A stretch of DNA of 64,000 nt from Rhizobacter sp. OV335 (GCF_900142965.1 NZ_FRCQ01000020.1:1-64000), one strand, 5' to 3'. Shown: positions 1 through 8,778, counted from the first letter of the stretch. A program made the numbers and translations. Notes: generated by a model not told the origin, from the letters alone.

Positions 1-240
1 GCCTGTCGAAGGGCCTGCTCGCATGGCACGACGGCTTCGACAAGCTCAGCCCGAACGGGGGGAGAGAACCCGTTCGCCCTGAGCCTGTCGAAGGGCCTGC
101 TCGCGTGGCACGACGGCTTCGACAAGCTCAGCCCGAACGGGGGAGGGAATCCGTTCACCCTGAGCCCGTCGAAGGGTCTGCTCGCATGGCATGAGGGCTT
201 CGACAAGCTCAGCCCGAACGGGGGAGTGGGGTACGGCCCG
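1..240. repeat. Three tandem 82-bp palindromic repeats
   Basis: Three near-identical units begin around 1, 83 and 164 (period 82 then 81). Each holds two inverted arms, GAGCCTGTCGAAGG and CTTCGACAAGCTCAG, around a 20-odd base centre, flanked by GTTCG and CGAAC outer arms, so each unit can fold into a long hairpin. Elements built on this arm are common between genes in Burkholderiales. The array lies just beyond the stop codon of the downstream kinase (256) and could act as a transcription end or mRNA stabiliser. That role is inference. The first unit is cut by the window edge. Confidence 0.85.
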
Positions 241-255
241 AACGGAGAGTGAGGC

Positions 256-2511
256 TCAGCTGCCGCAGCGCGCCAGCGCGGCCCGCACCTCGGCCGGGTC
301 GAGCTGGCCCGGTGCGAGGCCGACGCGGGCCTGCAGGTCGACCAGGATCGCAAGCGAGCGCCTGTAGTGCTCGCAGCTTTCGCGCGGCGCGCTGCGCGAA
401 AGCGCGCGGCCCAGGTGAAAGTGACTGCGCCCCTGGATGCGCAGCGCCGCGACATCGGCCTGCGCGCCCGGCGACAGCGACTCGAACACCGCAATCGACT
501 CGCGTGCGGCGCGGGCGCTGCCCGGCAGGTCGCCGCCCTCGTACAGCGCGCCGCTCAGGTTGTTGCTGGCCAGTGCCAGCGCCTGGCGGGCGTCCATGTT
601 GTCGGGATCCAGCCGCGTCAGTTCGGCCAGCAGCGCAGTGCCCCGCCGGTAGGCGGCGATCGCCTGCGCCGGCTGCTTCACGCGCAGCAGCGTGACGCCC
701 AGGTTCAGGTGCTCGCTCGCCGCATAGCGCATGTAGCTGCTGTTGCGCGGCTCGCGGTCGAGCAACTGCTGCTTCAGCCGCATCGAGGCCTCGAACGATT
801 GCAGCGCCAGCCGGCCGCTCGCCAGGCTGTCGTCGTGCTGCGCCAGGTACTGGCCGCGCAGGTCGTGCCACACCGACAGGCTCATCACCGCCTCGCGATC
901 GTCCGGTTGACGCCGCACCACCTCGCTGAGCGCGCGGAACTCCAGCTCGGCGGCCTGCAGGTAGGCGGGAAAGTCGCCGGCGTAGAACTTCAGCTGGCTC
1001 AGCTGGCCGTGCATCGCCGCCAGCAGCGACGTGAAATCGGCCTCGCCCGGGTGCGCATCGACCAGCGCCTGCGCGAGCACGATGCCGGCGCGCAGCATCG
1101 CATCGGCCTGCGCCAGCTCGCCCAGCGAATCCGACAGCGCGCCCAGCCGCTTGTGCACCACCACCAGCTCGCGCTGCGCGGCGTCGCGCGCGGTGCCCGG
1201 CGCGGCCGCCGCGACCGCGGCCGACGACAGCTCGCGCGCACGCAGGTAGCTGCGGCGCGCGCCTTCCGGGTCGCCCAGGTTGGCGCCGAACGGCTGGCCC
1301 TGGATGTCGCCCACCTTGCGGTAGCCGGCCGCGATCTCGGTGCGCAGGCCGGTGTCCTCTGCCGGATCGGTGGACGGATCCTCGCTCAGCTCGTTCAGGT
1401 AGCGCAGCGCATGCTCGACCACCAGCTTGCGCGCCGACGTGGCGCCGGGCAGGTTCTGGATCGCGTCGTGCACGTCGAAGATCAGCACGCGGCCGAGCGC
1501 GCGCACGTTCGCGAAATGCTGCTCGGCGCGGGCGCGCTGGTGCTGCGCGCGCTGCGTCTCGTGCACCATCAGCGCCAGGCCGGCCGCGAGCGCCAGGTTG
1601 GCCAGCAGCGCCGCGCCGACCGCGCTGCGGTGGCGCAGCACGAAGCGGCGCACGCGGCCGTGCAGCCCACCACTGCGCGCCTGCACCGGCAGGCCTTCGA
1701 GGCAGCGGAACAACTCCTCCGACAGCGCCTGCGCCGACGCATAGCGCTGCGCCGGCTCCTTCTGCAGCGCCTTGCGCACCACCGCCTCCAGGTCGCGGTC
1801 GACGCGCGCGCCGGTGGGCGGTGGCTCGCGCTCGCAGACCTCGTGCGCGAGCGCATGCGCCGCCTGCTCGCGGTACGGGCTGCGGCCGGCCAGCAGCCGG
1901 TACAACAACAGCCCGAGCGCGTAGACATCGCTGGCCGGCGTCAGCGGCAGGCCGCGCACCTGCTCCGGGCTCGCGCACGAGAGCGTCATCGCCGAAGCCG
2001 CCGGCTCGCCGATGTGGCGCGCGATGCCGAAGTCGACCAGGTGCAGTTCACCAGTCGCGCCGACCAGCAGGTTCTCCGGCTTCAGGTCGGCGTGCACGAT
2101 GCCCTGCTGGTGCAGGTAGTGCACGACCTCGCAGACCTCGCGCATCAGCCGCAATCGCGCCGGCAGGTCGAGGCCGGCGCGCTCGCAGTGGCGGGTGATC
2201 GGCTCGCCGTCGACCAGGGCCATCGCGAACCAGGGCAGGTCGGTCGCGGCGACGCCGGCATCGAGCAGCTTCGCGAGCTGCGGGTGGTCGAGGCCGGCGA
2301 CGATGCGCTGCTCGCGGCGGAAACGCTCCAGCGCTTCGGGCGATGCGGCGCCGTCGGCCTGCGTCGCCAGCTTGATCGCGACCTGCTGCTCGTACTGCCC
2401 GTCGTCGCGTGCCGCGCGCCACACCTCGCCCATGCCGCCGCGGCCGAGCGGCGCGACCAGCCGGTACGGGCCGAAACGCTGGCCGGTGAGGGCGGTCGGG
2501 GCGCGTTCCAT
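256..2511 (-). CDS. Receptor-like Ser/Thr protein kinase with TPR tail (HAD variant)
   Basis: The 751-residue protein has a cytoplasmic Hanks-type kinase domain (about 15-275), one membrane segment (about 296-315) and a long helical TPR-like C-terminal half. Visible motifs are the glycine loop GRGGMGE (23-29), lysine K47, the catalytic loop HADLKPEN (140-147), DFG (160-162) and SPEQVRG. The catalytic aspartate D142 and asparagine are present, but the usual HRD arginine is alanine. Activation-loop control therefore probably differs from the neighbouring kinase, which has HRD. It lacks the 80-residue N-terminal extension of that neighbour. The ATG at 2511 is chosen because it lies 20 nt after the upstream kinase stop. 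It is the last gene of a sigma-LuxR-kinase-kinase run. Substrates are unknown. Confidence 0.88.
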   Translation of the reverse strand: MERAPTALTGQRFGPYRLVAPLGRGGMGEVWRAARDDGQYEQQVAIKLATQADGAASPEALERFRREQRIVAGLDHPQLAKLLDAGVAATDLPWFAMALVDGEPITRHCERAGLDLPARLRLMREVCEVVHYLHQQGIVHADLKPENLLVGATGELHLVDFGIARHIGEPAASAMTLSCASPEQVRGLPLTPASDVYALGLLLYRLLAGRSPYREQAAHALAHEVCEREPPPTGARVDRDLEAVVRKALQKEPAQRYASAQALSEELFRCLEGLPVQARSGGLHGRVRRFVLRHRSAVGAALLANLALAAGLALMVHETQRAQHQRARAEQHFANVRALGRVLIFDVHDAIQNLPGATSARKLVVEHALRYLNELSEDPSTDPAEDTGLRTEIAAGYRKVGDIQGQPFGANLGDPEGARRSYLRARELSSAAVAAAAPGTARDAAQRELVVVHKRLGALSDSLGELAQADAMLRAGIVLAQALVDAHPGEADFTSLLAAMHGQLSQLKFYAGDFPAYLQAAELEFRALSEVVRRQPDDREAVMSLSVWHDLRGQYLAQHDDSLASGRLALQSFEASMRLKQQLLDREPRNSSYMRYAASEHLNLGVTLLRVKQPAQAIAAYRRGTALLAELTRLDPDNMDARQALALASNNLSGALYEGGDLPGSARAARESIAVFESLSPGAQADVAALRIQGRSHFHLGRALSRSAPRESCEHYRRSLAILVDLQARVGLAPGQLDPAEVRAALARCGS

Positions 2512-2531
2512 GGCTTGTTCGTCAGGCCTTC

Positions 2532-5042
2532 TCAGGGGCAGCGCTGCAGCGCCTCGCGCGCCGCGTCGGGGCCGATGTCGGTCGGGTCGAGCAGGCGCTT
2601 CACCTCCTGGAACATCGGCAGGCTCTGCCGGTAGCGGGTGCAGGCCTCGGCGGTGTCGCCCTGCGCGCGCAGCGCCTGGCCGAGCTGGTAGTACGCGAGG
2701 CCGTGCAGGTAGTGCGTGACGATGTCGCGCCGGATGCCATCGGGCAGCGCCTCGAAGGTGGCGACCGCGGCAGCCGCCGTGCTGCGGCTGCCCGCCACGT
2801 CGCCGGCGGCGAGCTGCGCCTCGCTGAGCCGCACCGCCGCGCCGGCCCGGTCGGAATTGAACTGCGGGCTGTTCGGCTCCTGCTGCGCCAGGCGCTCCAG
2901 CATCGCGATCGCGCGGCGGTGCAGCTCCAGCGCCTTGCCCGGCTGCTTCAGCCGCACCAGCGCGCGGCCCATGCCGTGGTACTGGATCGCGAGCGTGCGC
3001 GTGAGCTTGGTGTCGTTCGGGTTGGCATCGGCCATGCGCTGCAGCAGCGCCGCGCCCTTGCCGTACTCCTGCAGCGCGAGCTGCGCGCTCTGCGGCAGCA
3101 GGTCGTGGCCGAGCAGCGTCATGCCGCGCAGCCCGTAGGTGGTGGCCAGCGTGTTGGCGGCGATCGCGTCGGCGGGCTCGCGCGCCAGCAGCGCCTCGAG
3201 CTGCTGCGTGGCGGTGCCGGTCGATGCGAGGAAGGCCTCGTGCTGGCCGGCGCGCTGCTGCGTGCTGCCGAGCTCGGTGTACAGCGTGGCACGCAGCAGG
3301 GCCACCCGCAGGTTGTCGGGCTCGGCGGCGAGCAGGTCGTCGGTGATCGCGATGCCCTGGCGCAGCGATGCCGCCCCGTCGTCGTTGCGGCCGACCGAGG
3401 TCAGCAGCGCCCCGCGGCTGCCGTACAGCAGCGCGAGCTCGCGCTGCGCGGCGGGGAAGTTCGGGTCGCGCCGCCGCGCCGCCTGGCCGAGCGGCTCGGC
3501 CAGCGCGATGCCGCGCTCGTAGCTGGCCAGCGCGGCCACCGGGTCGCCGAGACTCGCCTCGGCATTGCGGCCCTGCAGGTCGGCGATCTGCCGGTAGCCG
3601 CCGGCCAGCTCCAGCTGCAGCGCGGCATCGCCTTGCAGCTCGGCGCTGAGCTGCTGCAGGTAGTTCAGCGCCGTCTGCACGACCAGCTGGCGCGCCTGGG
3701 TCGAGCCCGGCAGGTTGCGGATCGCGTTGTTGACGTCGAGGATCAGCGTGTTGGTGAGCTTGCGAACGCTCGCGAAATGGCGCTCGGCGCGCTCGCGCTG
3801 GACGTTGGCCTGCCACGCTTCATACGCGGCGATGCCGATGCCGGCCGTCAACGCGAGGTTGGCGACCAGCGCCGCGCCGACCATCGCCCGGTGGCGCAGC
3901 ACGAAGCGGCCGGCGCGGTAGCTCCACGCACCGCGGCGCGCATGCACCGGCAGGCCTTCGAGGTGGCGGAACACGTCGTCGGCCAGCGCCTCGGCCGACG
4001 CATAGCGGTGCGTCGGCTCCTTGCGCAGCGCCATCAGCACCATCGCGTCGAGGTCGCCGCGCAACTGGCGGCGCAGCCGGCCGCCGTGCGGCACCGCATG
4101 GCTCGGGCGCGGCGGCTCGGTCTCGCAGATCGCGCGCGTCAGCGCGTAGCTGTCGGTGGCCTCGCCATAGGGACTGGCGCGCGCCAGCAGCCGGTACAGC
4201 ACGACGCCGAGCGCGTAGATGTCGCTGGCCGGCGTCAGCGTCTCGCCGCGCACCTGCTCGGGGCTGGCGTAGTCGGGCGTCAGCACGCGCTGCAGCGTGA
4301 GGGTCGCCTCGCTGCCGTCGCCGCTGGAGCCCAGCCGCTTGGCGATGCCGAAGTCGACCAGCTTCACGACGCCCTGCGGCGTGACGAGGATGTTGGCCGG
4401 CTTCAGGTCGCGGTGGATCACGCCCTGCCGGTGCGCATAGTCGACCACCAGGCAGACGTGGCGGAACAGCTGCAGCCGCTGCGGCAGCGCGAGCGCGTTC
4501 TGCTCGCAGTAGAAATCGAGCGCGATGCCGTCGACCAACTCCATCACGAAATACGGCTCGCCGTCGGGCGAAAGGCCGGCGTCGAGCAGCTTGGCGAGGT
4601 TCGGGTGGTCGAGCGACGCGAGGATGCGGCGCTCGGCATTGAAACGCGCCAGCAGCATCTGCGGGTCGCCGTCTTCGCGCATCAGCTTGACCGCGACGCG
4701 CTGCTCGAACTGGCCGTCGTCGCGCTCGCCGCGGTAGACCTCGCCCATGCCGCCGCGGGCGATCAGCGAGACCAGCCGGTAGGGGCCGAGGCGGCGGCCG
4801 ATCCACTGCCGCGACGCGTGCGCGTTGATCGCCTGCAGCAGCTGCGCGGCGGGCTGCTGGTCGAGCGCCGTGTCTTCCGGCTCGGCGGCGGCGAGCAGCG
4901 ATTCGAGCTCGGCCTGCAGGTCCGGCTCGCCGGCGCAGCTGTGCTGCACGAACCCGGCCCGCTGCGCGAGGGGCAGCGCCAGCGCATCGGCCACCAGCGT
5001 CTTCAGGCGTTGCCAGCGCTGGGCATCCATCGTCTGGCTCAT
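2532..5042 (-). CDS. Receptor-like Ser/Thr protein kinase with TPR tail
   Basis: The 836-residue protein starts with an 80-residue helical extension (RWQRLKTLVADAL...), of the kind seen in kinases encoded beside ECF sigma factors. The kinase domain follows (about 88-355: ARGGMGE loop, K119, HRDLKPAN at 210-217, DFG at 230-232, ASPEQVRG). One membrane segment (about 385-407) separates it from a C-terminal half of tetratricopeptide-like helices. All catalytic residues are intact. It starts 10 nt after the LuxR-type regulator and is followed 20 nt later by a paralogous kinase. The two share layout and much sequence and probably arose by tandem duplication. The predicted role is membrane-anchored phosphorelay, with the TPR half outside or as a docking platform. 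Partner identity is inference. Confidence 0.9.
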   Translation of the reverse strand: MSQTMDAQRWQRLKTLVADALALPLAQRAGFVQHSCAGEPDLQAELESLLAAAEPEDTALDQQPAAQLLQAINAHASRQWIGRRLGPYRLVSLIARGGMGEVYRGERDDGQFEQRVAVKLMREDGDPQMLLARFNAERRILASLDHPNLAKLLDAGLSPDGEPYFVMELVDGIALDFYCEQNALALPQRLQLFRHVCLVVDYAHRQGVIHRDLKPANILVTPQGVVKLVDFGIAKRLGSSGDGSEATLTLQRVLTPDYASPEQVRGETLTPASDIYALGVVLYRLLARASPYGEATDSYALTRAICETEPPRPSHAVPHGGRLRRQLRGDLDAMVLMALRKEPTHRYASAEALADDVFRHLEGLPVHARRGAWSYRAGRFVLRHRAMVGAALVANLALTAGIGIAAYEAWQANVQRERAERHFASVRKLTNTLILDVNNAIRNLPGSTQARQLVVQTALNYLQQLSAELQGDAALQLELAGGYRQIADLQGRNAEASLGDPVAALASYERGIALAEPLGQAARRRDPNFPAAQRELALLYGSRGALLTSVGRNDDGAASLRQGIAITDDLLAAEPDNLRVALLRATLYTELGSTQQRAGQHEAFLASTGTATQQLEALLAREPADAIAANTLATTYGLRGMTLLGHDLLPQSAQLALQEYGKGAALLQRMADANPNDTKLTRTLAIQYHGMGRALVRLKQPGKALELHRRAIAMLERLAQQEPNSPQFNSDRAGAAVRLSEAQLAAGDVAGSRSTAAAAVATFEALPDGIRRDIVTHYLHGLAYYQLGQALRAQGDTAEACTRYRQSLPMFQEVKRLLDPTDIGPDAAREALQRCP

Positions 5043-5052
5043 GAGGCTCCCT

Positions 5053-5943
5053 TCAGCGGCGCGCGAGGCGCTGCGCGGCCTGGGTCAGCTGCACGCGGTT
5101 GCGCGCGGCGAAGCGGCGGCGCAGCTGGCGCATGTGGTAGTCGACCGCGTGCGAGGACAGCTGCAGTTCGCGTGCGATCTGCTTGTCGCTCGCGCCGTGC
5201 GCGAGCTGCAGCAGGATGTCGCGCTGCACCGGGTTCAGCACCTCGTCGCCCGGCTCGGTGGGGCCGGACGACGGCCAGCGCGTGTGCTGCAGGTAGAACT
5301 CGTGCAGGCACAGGCTCAGCGTCAGCAACTGGCCGAGCACCGCGTCGCCGATCCACGCGCTGCCCGGCGTGCGCGACAGCAGGCTCAGCAGCCAGCGCTC
5401 GTCGGCACGGCGGCCCGGCAGCGCGAGCAACGCACCGCTCTGCATGCCGGTGGCGCGCAGGTCGGCGACGAAGCGGGCGAAGTGGGTGCCTGCGCCGGGC
5501 GCCGCACTGCCGTCGTCCCACTGGTCCAGCGACCAGATGCACGGCAGCGACGACTGCAGCGCCTCGCGCCAGCGCGGGTCGACCTCGTGGTGCTGCTGCG
5601 CGAAGTAGTGCTGCAGCCACTCGGCATCGATCAGGCTGGTGCAGAACGCGCTCGGCCGCCAGCCGGCTTCTTCGCGCACCAGCGTGCCGCAGGCCAGCCA
5701 CTCGAAGCCGAGCGCCTGCAGCAGCGCGCGCACCGTGCGGTGGCGCTCGCACGGGCTCTCGGCGGCCAGCAGCGCAGTCAGCAGCGCGGGCCGGCGCACG
5801 CTGCCGCGCGGGTGCGGCTCGATGCGCGGCGGCTCGGTGTGCAGCAGCACCGGCGGCGGCGGGCGCAGCAGCGGCGACCCGTGCTCGGCAGCCTGCAGGT
5901 GGCCGAAATTGCTGTCGATGTCGGCATGGAATGCGGCGTTCAT
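5053..5943 (-). CDS. LuxR-type transcriptional regulator
   Basis: The 296-residue protein has a C-terminal LuxR/GerE helix-turn-helix (about 230-290). It is recognised by the run LNPVQRDILLQLAHGASDKQ followed by IARELQLSSHAVDYHMRQL. The N-terminal 200 residues resemble autoinducer-binding-type sensory domains in size and in tryptophan/tyrosine content, but the ligand-pocket residues cannot be confirmed by eye, so no ligand is assigned. The ATG at 5943 is preferred over an upstream in-frame start at 6003 because GGGAGAG lies just before it. It sits between an ECF sigma gene and two kinases on the same strand, 10 nt before the first kinase, so it is likely a co-transcribed regulator of this signalling unit. 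Confidence 0.8.
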   Translation of the reverse strand: MNAAFHADIDSNFGHLQAAEHGSPLLRPPPPVLLHTEPPRIEPHPRGSVRRPALLTALLAAESPCERHRTVRALLQALGFEWLACGTLVREEAGWRPSAFCTSLIDAEWLQHYFAQQHHEVDPRWREALQSSLPCIWSLDQWDDGSAAPGAGTHFARFVADLRATGMQSGALLALPGRRADERWLLSLLSRTPGSAWIGDAVLGQLLTLSLCLHEFYLQHTRWPSSGPTEPGDEVLNPVQRDILLQLAHGASDKQIARELQLSSHAVDYHMRQLRRRFAARNRVQLTQAAQRLARR

Positions 5944-6036
5944 CGCAACTCTCCCGAAGTTCTCGTTCCCGCTAGGGCGCAAGCTCGGGCCGTGGCGGCT
6001 CATGCAATGTGTGTCGAAGCGTATCCGCGCATGGGT

Positions 6037-6651
6037 TCAGCGTACGGCCAGCTCGCGAAGCAGCCAAGCGCGGGCGCTGGCCCATTCGCGCTTCACGGTG
6101 GCGGGCGAGATCTCGAGCGTGGCCGCGGTCTCGTCGACGCTCAGCCCGCCGAAGAAGCGCAGCTCGACGACGCGGCTCTGCTGCGCATCGAGCTGCTGCA
6201 GCCGGGTGAGCGCCTGGTCGAGCGCCAGCACGTCGAGCACCGGCGTGTCGCGCGGCGCGAGCTGCGCGATGGCGGCTTCCGACAGCTCGTCCAGCGGCAC
6301 GTGGAGCTGGCCGCCGCCGCGCTTGTCGGCGCCGCGCGCACGCGCATGGTCGACCAGGATGTGACGCATCACTTTCGATGCGAGCGCGAAGAACTGCGAG
6401 CGCGAGGCCCATTGCACCGGGCGGTCGTCTGTCAGACGGAGGTAGGCCTCGTGCACCAGGCCGGTGTTCTGCAGCGTGTGGTGCGCGCGCTCATGGCGCA
6501 GGTGGCGGCCGGCGAGCCGGCGCAGCTCGTCGTACACCAGCGGCAGCACCCGGTGCAGCGCGTGCGCATCCCCGTCGGTCCAGCGCCGCAGCAACTGCGT
6601 CACCTCGCCGCCCAACACCGCATCGTTCGAGGGTCGATCGACCACGCGCAT
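6037..6651 (-). CDS. ECF-subfamily RNA polymerase sigma factor
   Basis: The 204-residue protein has sigma region 2 in the N-terminal half (LVHEAYLRLTDDRPVQWASR, SQFFALASKVMRHILVDHAR) and a region-4 helix-turn-helix at the C-terminus (VELRFFGGLSVDETAATLEI, SPATVKREWASARAWL). This matches the ECF family typified by TIGR02999/Sigma70_ECF (PF07638), which is characteristically encoded beside Ser/Thr kinases, as here. No anti-sigma factor gene is visible. Control may instead pass through phosphorylation by the kinases at 256-5042, which is inference from the family and layout. The 93-nt gap to the LuxR-type gene may hold a promoter. Confidence 0.92.
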   Translation of the reverse strand: MRVVDRPSNDAVLGGEVTQLLRRWTDGDAHALHRVLPLVYDELRRLAGRHLRHERAHHTLQNTGLVHEAYLRLTDDRPVQWASRSQFFALASKVMRHILVDHARARGADKRGGGQLHVPLDELSEAAIAQLAPRDTPVLDVLALDQALTRLQQLDAQQSRVVELRFFGGLSVDETAATLEISPATVKREWASARAWLLRELAVR

Positions 6652-6779
6652 CCTCCGACATCCGTTGCCGAAACCGAAGAGGGCCGAGCTTACGACACGG
6701 GCTGCGATGCGAACGCATCAGTTTGTGTGCGGGCCGCGCGTTGCTTCGCGTGGCGCGACACCGCTTCGCCCCGCCGGGG

Positions 6780-7409
6780 TCAGGGCGTCGCTTGCGCGCC
6801 GATCAGCCGGCCGGTGCGCGCCTGGAATGCGCAGCGGTAGGTGAACGGGATCGAGTTCATGCCGGGCGCGCGTTCGACGGCGCCCTGGCCGTCGAGCCAG
6901 GTGTCGTCGTTCGGGGCGGGCTGCAGCCGGCGCGTCTCGGCATCGAAGGCGATGCGGCCGACGCGCGGGTACTTGTCTTTCAGCGTCGCGGCGATCGCGG
7001 TCTCGCAGGCGTCGGGCGAGACCTTGCTCAGGTCGGGCTCCCAGGCCTTCTCGGCGGCCGGGCGGGTGCTGCCGGTTTCGCGGAACACGACGCCCGAGGT
7101 CTCGTTCGATTCGGCGTTGTAGGCGCAGCGGTAGGTGAAGCTGTGCACGCCGGTCGCGGTGGTCTTGTAGCGGCCGGCACCCTTGACGGTGGTCTCGTCG
7201 CCGGTGGCCGGCAGCAGCGAGCGCTGGGCGGCGACGAACTCGATGTCGCGCGCTTCCTTGCCGCGCATCTCGCGGATGGTGTCGGCGACCGCGGTCTCGC
7301 AGCGTTCGGCGGGTTTCGCATCGGCCGTCGGCGCGGGGGCCGGCGCGGCCAATGCCACGCGGGCCGTGGACAGCAGGATCAGAAAGGGCAGGGACCGGAT
7401 CAGGCGCAT
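6780..7409 (-). CDS. Exported protein with two copies of a Cys-pair domain
   Basis: The 209-residue protein of unknown function starts MRLIRSLPFLILLSTARVAL, a clear signal peptide with a likely cleavage after ALA near residue 24. The mature part is an internal duplication of about 85 residues. Each half begins with a CETA(V/I)A helix motif (cysteines of RCETAVADTI and ACETAIAATL) and ends with a FTYRCA(Y/F) strand, which suggests one disulfide per repeat. The first copy is HSFTYRCAYNAES and the second IPFTYRCAFQART. Translation could start further upstream, but the signal peptide fixes the ATG at 7409. It lies downstream of the CGNR gene on the same strand after a 76-nt gap. I do not assign a role. 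Confidence 0.75.
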   Translation of the reverse strand: MRLIRSLPFLILLSTARVALAAPAPAPTADAKPAERCETAVADTIREMRGKEARDIEFVAAQRSLLPATGDETTVKGAGRYKTTATGVHSFTYRCAYNAESNETSGVVFRETGSTRPAAEKAWEPDLSKVSPDACETAIAATLKDKYPRVGRIAFDAETRRLQPAPNDDTWLDGQGAVERAPGMNSIPFTYRCAFQARTGRLIGAQATP

Positions 7410-7485
7410 GGGGAGACGACGTGGGAGCTGGAAGCAGCGGCAAGGGTACACGCTGCGCCGCGCGAGGGGAACCGCTGTTGCACGT

Positions 7486-8082
7486 TCAGGCCTCGGGTTC
7501 GGTGGGGCCTGCGGCGGCCGATCGGCGCGCATGGTGGCGCTGCACCTTGGCGCGGTTGCCGCAGTCGCCCATCGAGCACCAGCGGCGCGGTGCGCCGCGG
7601 CTGTCGTCGAGGAACAGCCAGCCGCACAGTGGCCCGGCGCACAGCCGCATGCGGGCAGCGCGCGGCGAGCAGAACAGCGACAGCCCTTCGCGCGCCAGCA
7701 GCGTGCGCAGCGAGGCCGCGCCATCGTCGGCGGTGCCGCGCCAGCGCAAGCCGGCCTGCGTGTGGCTGACGCGCGGGCCGTCGCCGGCGGCGAGGTCGTT
7801 CAGCAGCGCGAGCGCGGCCGCCGGCGGCTTCGTGCCCTGCGTGATCGCGAGGCCGACGCGGAACACCGCATCGCGCGCGGCGACCACCGGCGCGAGCTCG
7901 TCGGCCGAAGCCTTCAGCGCCGCGGCGCCGCGCGCATCGACCAGGTCCTGCTCGAGGCACCACTGCGCGAAGCGGGCCCAGCTGCTCAGGCGCTCGGACG
8001 GCGCATCGGCCAGGTGATCGCCGGCGGTGTTCGCGAACTCCAGCGCGAGCGCGCCGCCGACGCCGGCCGAGATGCCGGGCAT
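7486..8082 (-). CDS. CGNR zinc-finger (ABATE-type) regulator
   Basis: The 198-residue protein has a helical N-terminal stress-sensing (ABATE-like) domain (about 5-130) and a C-terminal zinc-binding treble-clef. The latter is recognised from CAGPLCGWLF followed by RRWCSMGDCGNR, the signature CGNR. Family members are treated as probable DNA-binding regulators, and none of the residues needed for zinc binding is missing. The ATG at 8082 shares one base with the TGA of the preceding glutathione S-transferase gene (TGATG), so the two are translationally coupled. This start is preferred over an upstream in-frame start inside the transferase gene. The pair may be a small detoxification operon controlled from the palindrome at 8761-8778. 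Confidence 0.82.
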   Translation of the reverse strand: MPGISAGVGGALALEFANTAGDHLADAPSERLSSWARFAQWCLEQDLVDARGAAALKASADELAPVVAARDAVFRVGLAITQGTKPPAAALALLNDLAAGDGPRVSHTQAGLRWRGTADDGAASLRTLLAREGLSLFCSPRAARMRLCAGPLCGWLFLDDSRGAPRRWCSMGDCGNRAKVQRHHARRSAAAGPTEPEA

Positions 8083-8726
8083 CAGGACGCGGCCGGCCAG
8101 TAGCGCCGCTCGGTGTCGGCGAAGCGTGGGTGGGCGTCGATGCGCGACAGCAGCGCGGCGAAGGCCGGCCGCGCCGCCGCCAGGTGCGGGCGAGTGCCGA
8201 AGCACTTGGACAGCGCGGCAGCCATCAGGTCGAGCGCGCCCGGCGCGTCACCGCCGAGGAAGCCCGCGGGGGGCGCTGCGTAGCTGTCGGCGAACACCTC
8301 CCAGAGGCCGTGCAGGTGGCGGCGGGTCTGCGCGCGGATGCGCTTGGCTTCGTCGTCGCTGCAGGCTGCGCAGAAGCGCTCGGGGAAGTCGATCACCGTG
8401 ATCGCCGGATAGACGTTGGCGGCCAGATAGACGAGCCCGCGCAGGTGACTGGCACGGGCGGCCGCGTCGGTGGGCAGCAGTTGCGCCTCGGGGTGCGTGA
8501 GGCCGAGGTGGATCAGGATCGCCGCGGTCTCGGTCAGCAGCTCGCCGCCGGCGCCCTGCAGCGTCGGGATCTGCACCAGCGGGTTGATCGCCTTCAGCCG
8601 GTCGCGGCCGGGCGACTCGGTCCACGGCGCGGCTTCGACGGTCTCGAAGGGCACGCCGCACAGGCGCAGCGCGGCATCGACGGCGGCGCAGCCGACCGAG
8701 CCGGGGGTCGCGAAGAGGGTGTACAT
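8082..8726 (-). CDS. Glutathione S-transferase family protein
   Basis: The 214-residue cytosolic enzyme has an N-terminal thioredoxin-like domain (about 1-77) with the cis-proline segment NPLVQIPTL and the glutathione-contact motif LLTETAAILIHL. An all-helical C-terminal domain follows, including the conserved APGALDLMAAAL stretch. Length is typical of the family. The usual catalytic Ser/Tyr/Cys near the N-terminus is not certain: MYTLFATPGSVGCAA offers S10 and C13. Substrate is unknown. It is the first gene of a two-gene unit with the CGNR regulator. Its promoter region, about 115 bp shared with divergent greB, contains a perfect 18-bp palindrome. Confidence 0.88.
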   Translation of the reverse strand: MYTLFATPGSVGCAAVDAALRLCGVPFETVEAAPWTESPGRDRLKAINPLVQIPTLQGAGGELLTETAAILIHLGLTHPEAQLLPTDAAARASHLRGLVYLAANVYPAITVIDFPERFCAACSDDEAKRIRAQTRRHLHGLWEVFADSYAAPPAGFLGGDAPGALDLMAAALSKCFGTRPHLAAARPAFAALLSRIDAHPRFADTERRYWPAAS

Positions 8727-8760
8727 GGCGAGGTCCTCGGGTTTCGGATCGGCGCCATTT

Positions 8761-8778
8761 TGCCTAACCGGTTAGGCA
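8761..8778. promoter_or_regulatory. Perfect 18-bp palindrome, probable operator of the GST operon
   Basis: TGCCTAACC and GGTTAGGCA form an uninterrupted perfect palindrome, 34 bp upstream of the transferase ATG (8726) and 64 bp upstream of greB. The CTAACCGGTTAG core has the form of a dimeric TetR- or MarR-type operator. No regulator of those types is encoded next to it; the CGNR protein at 7486-8082 is the nearest candidate. Confidence 0.7.

Noticed and set aside
2703-5975. Very long open frame on the plus strand opposite the kinase genes
   Set aside because: High-GC shadow of real genes: low-complexity Arg/Ala/Leu content, no domain, no ribosome binding site, and the opposite strand has two complete kinases. 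The same holds for long frames opposite spoT, jetC, jetA, the crystallin protease and the RTX gene.
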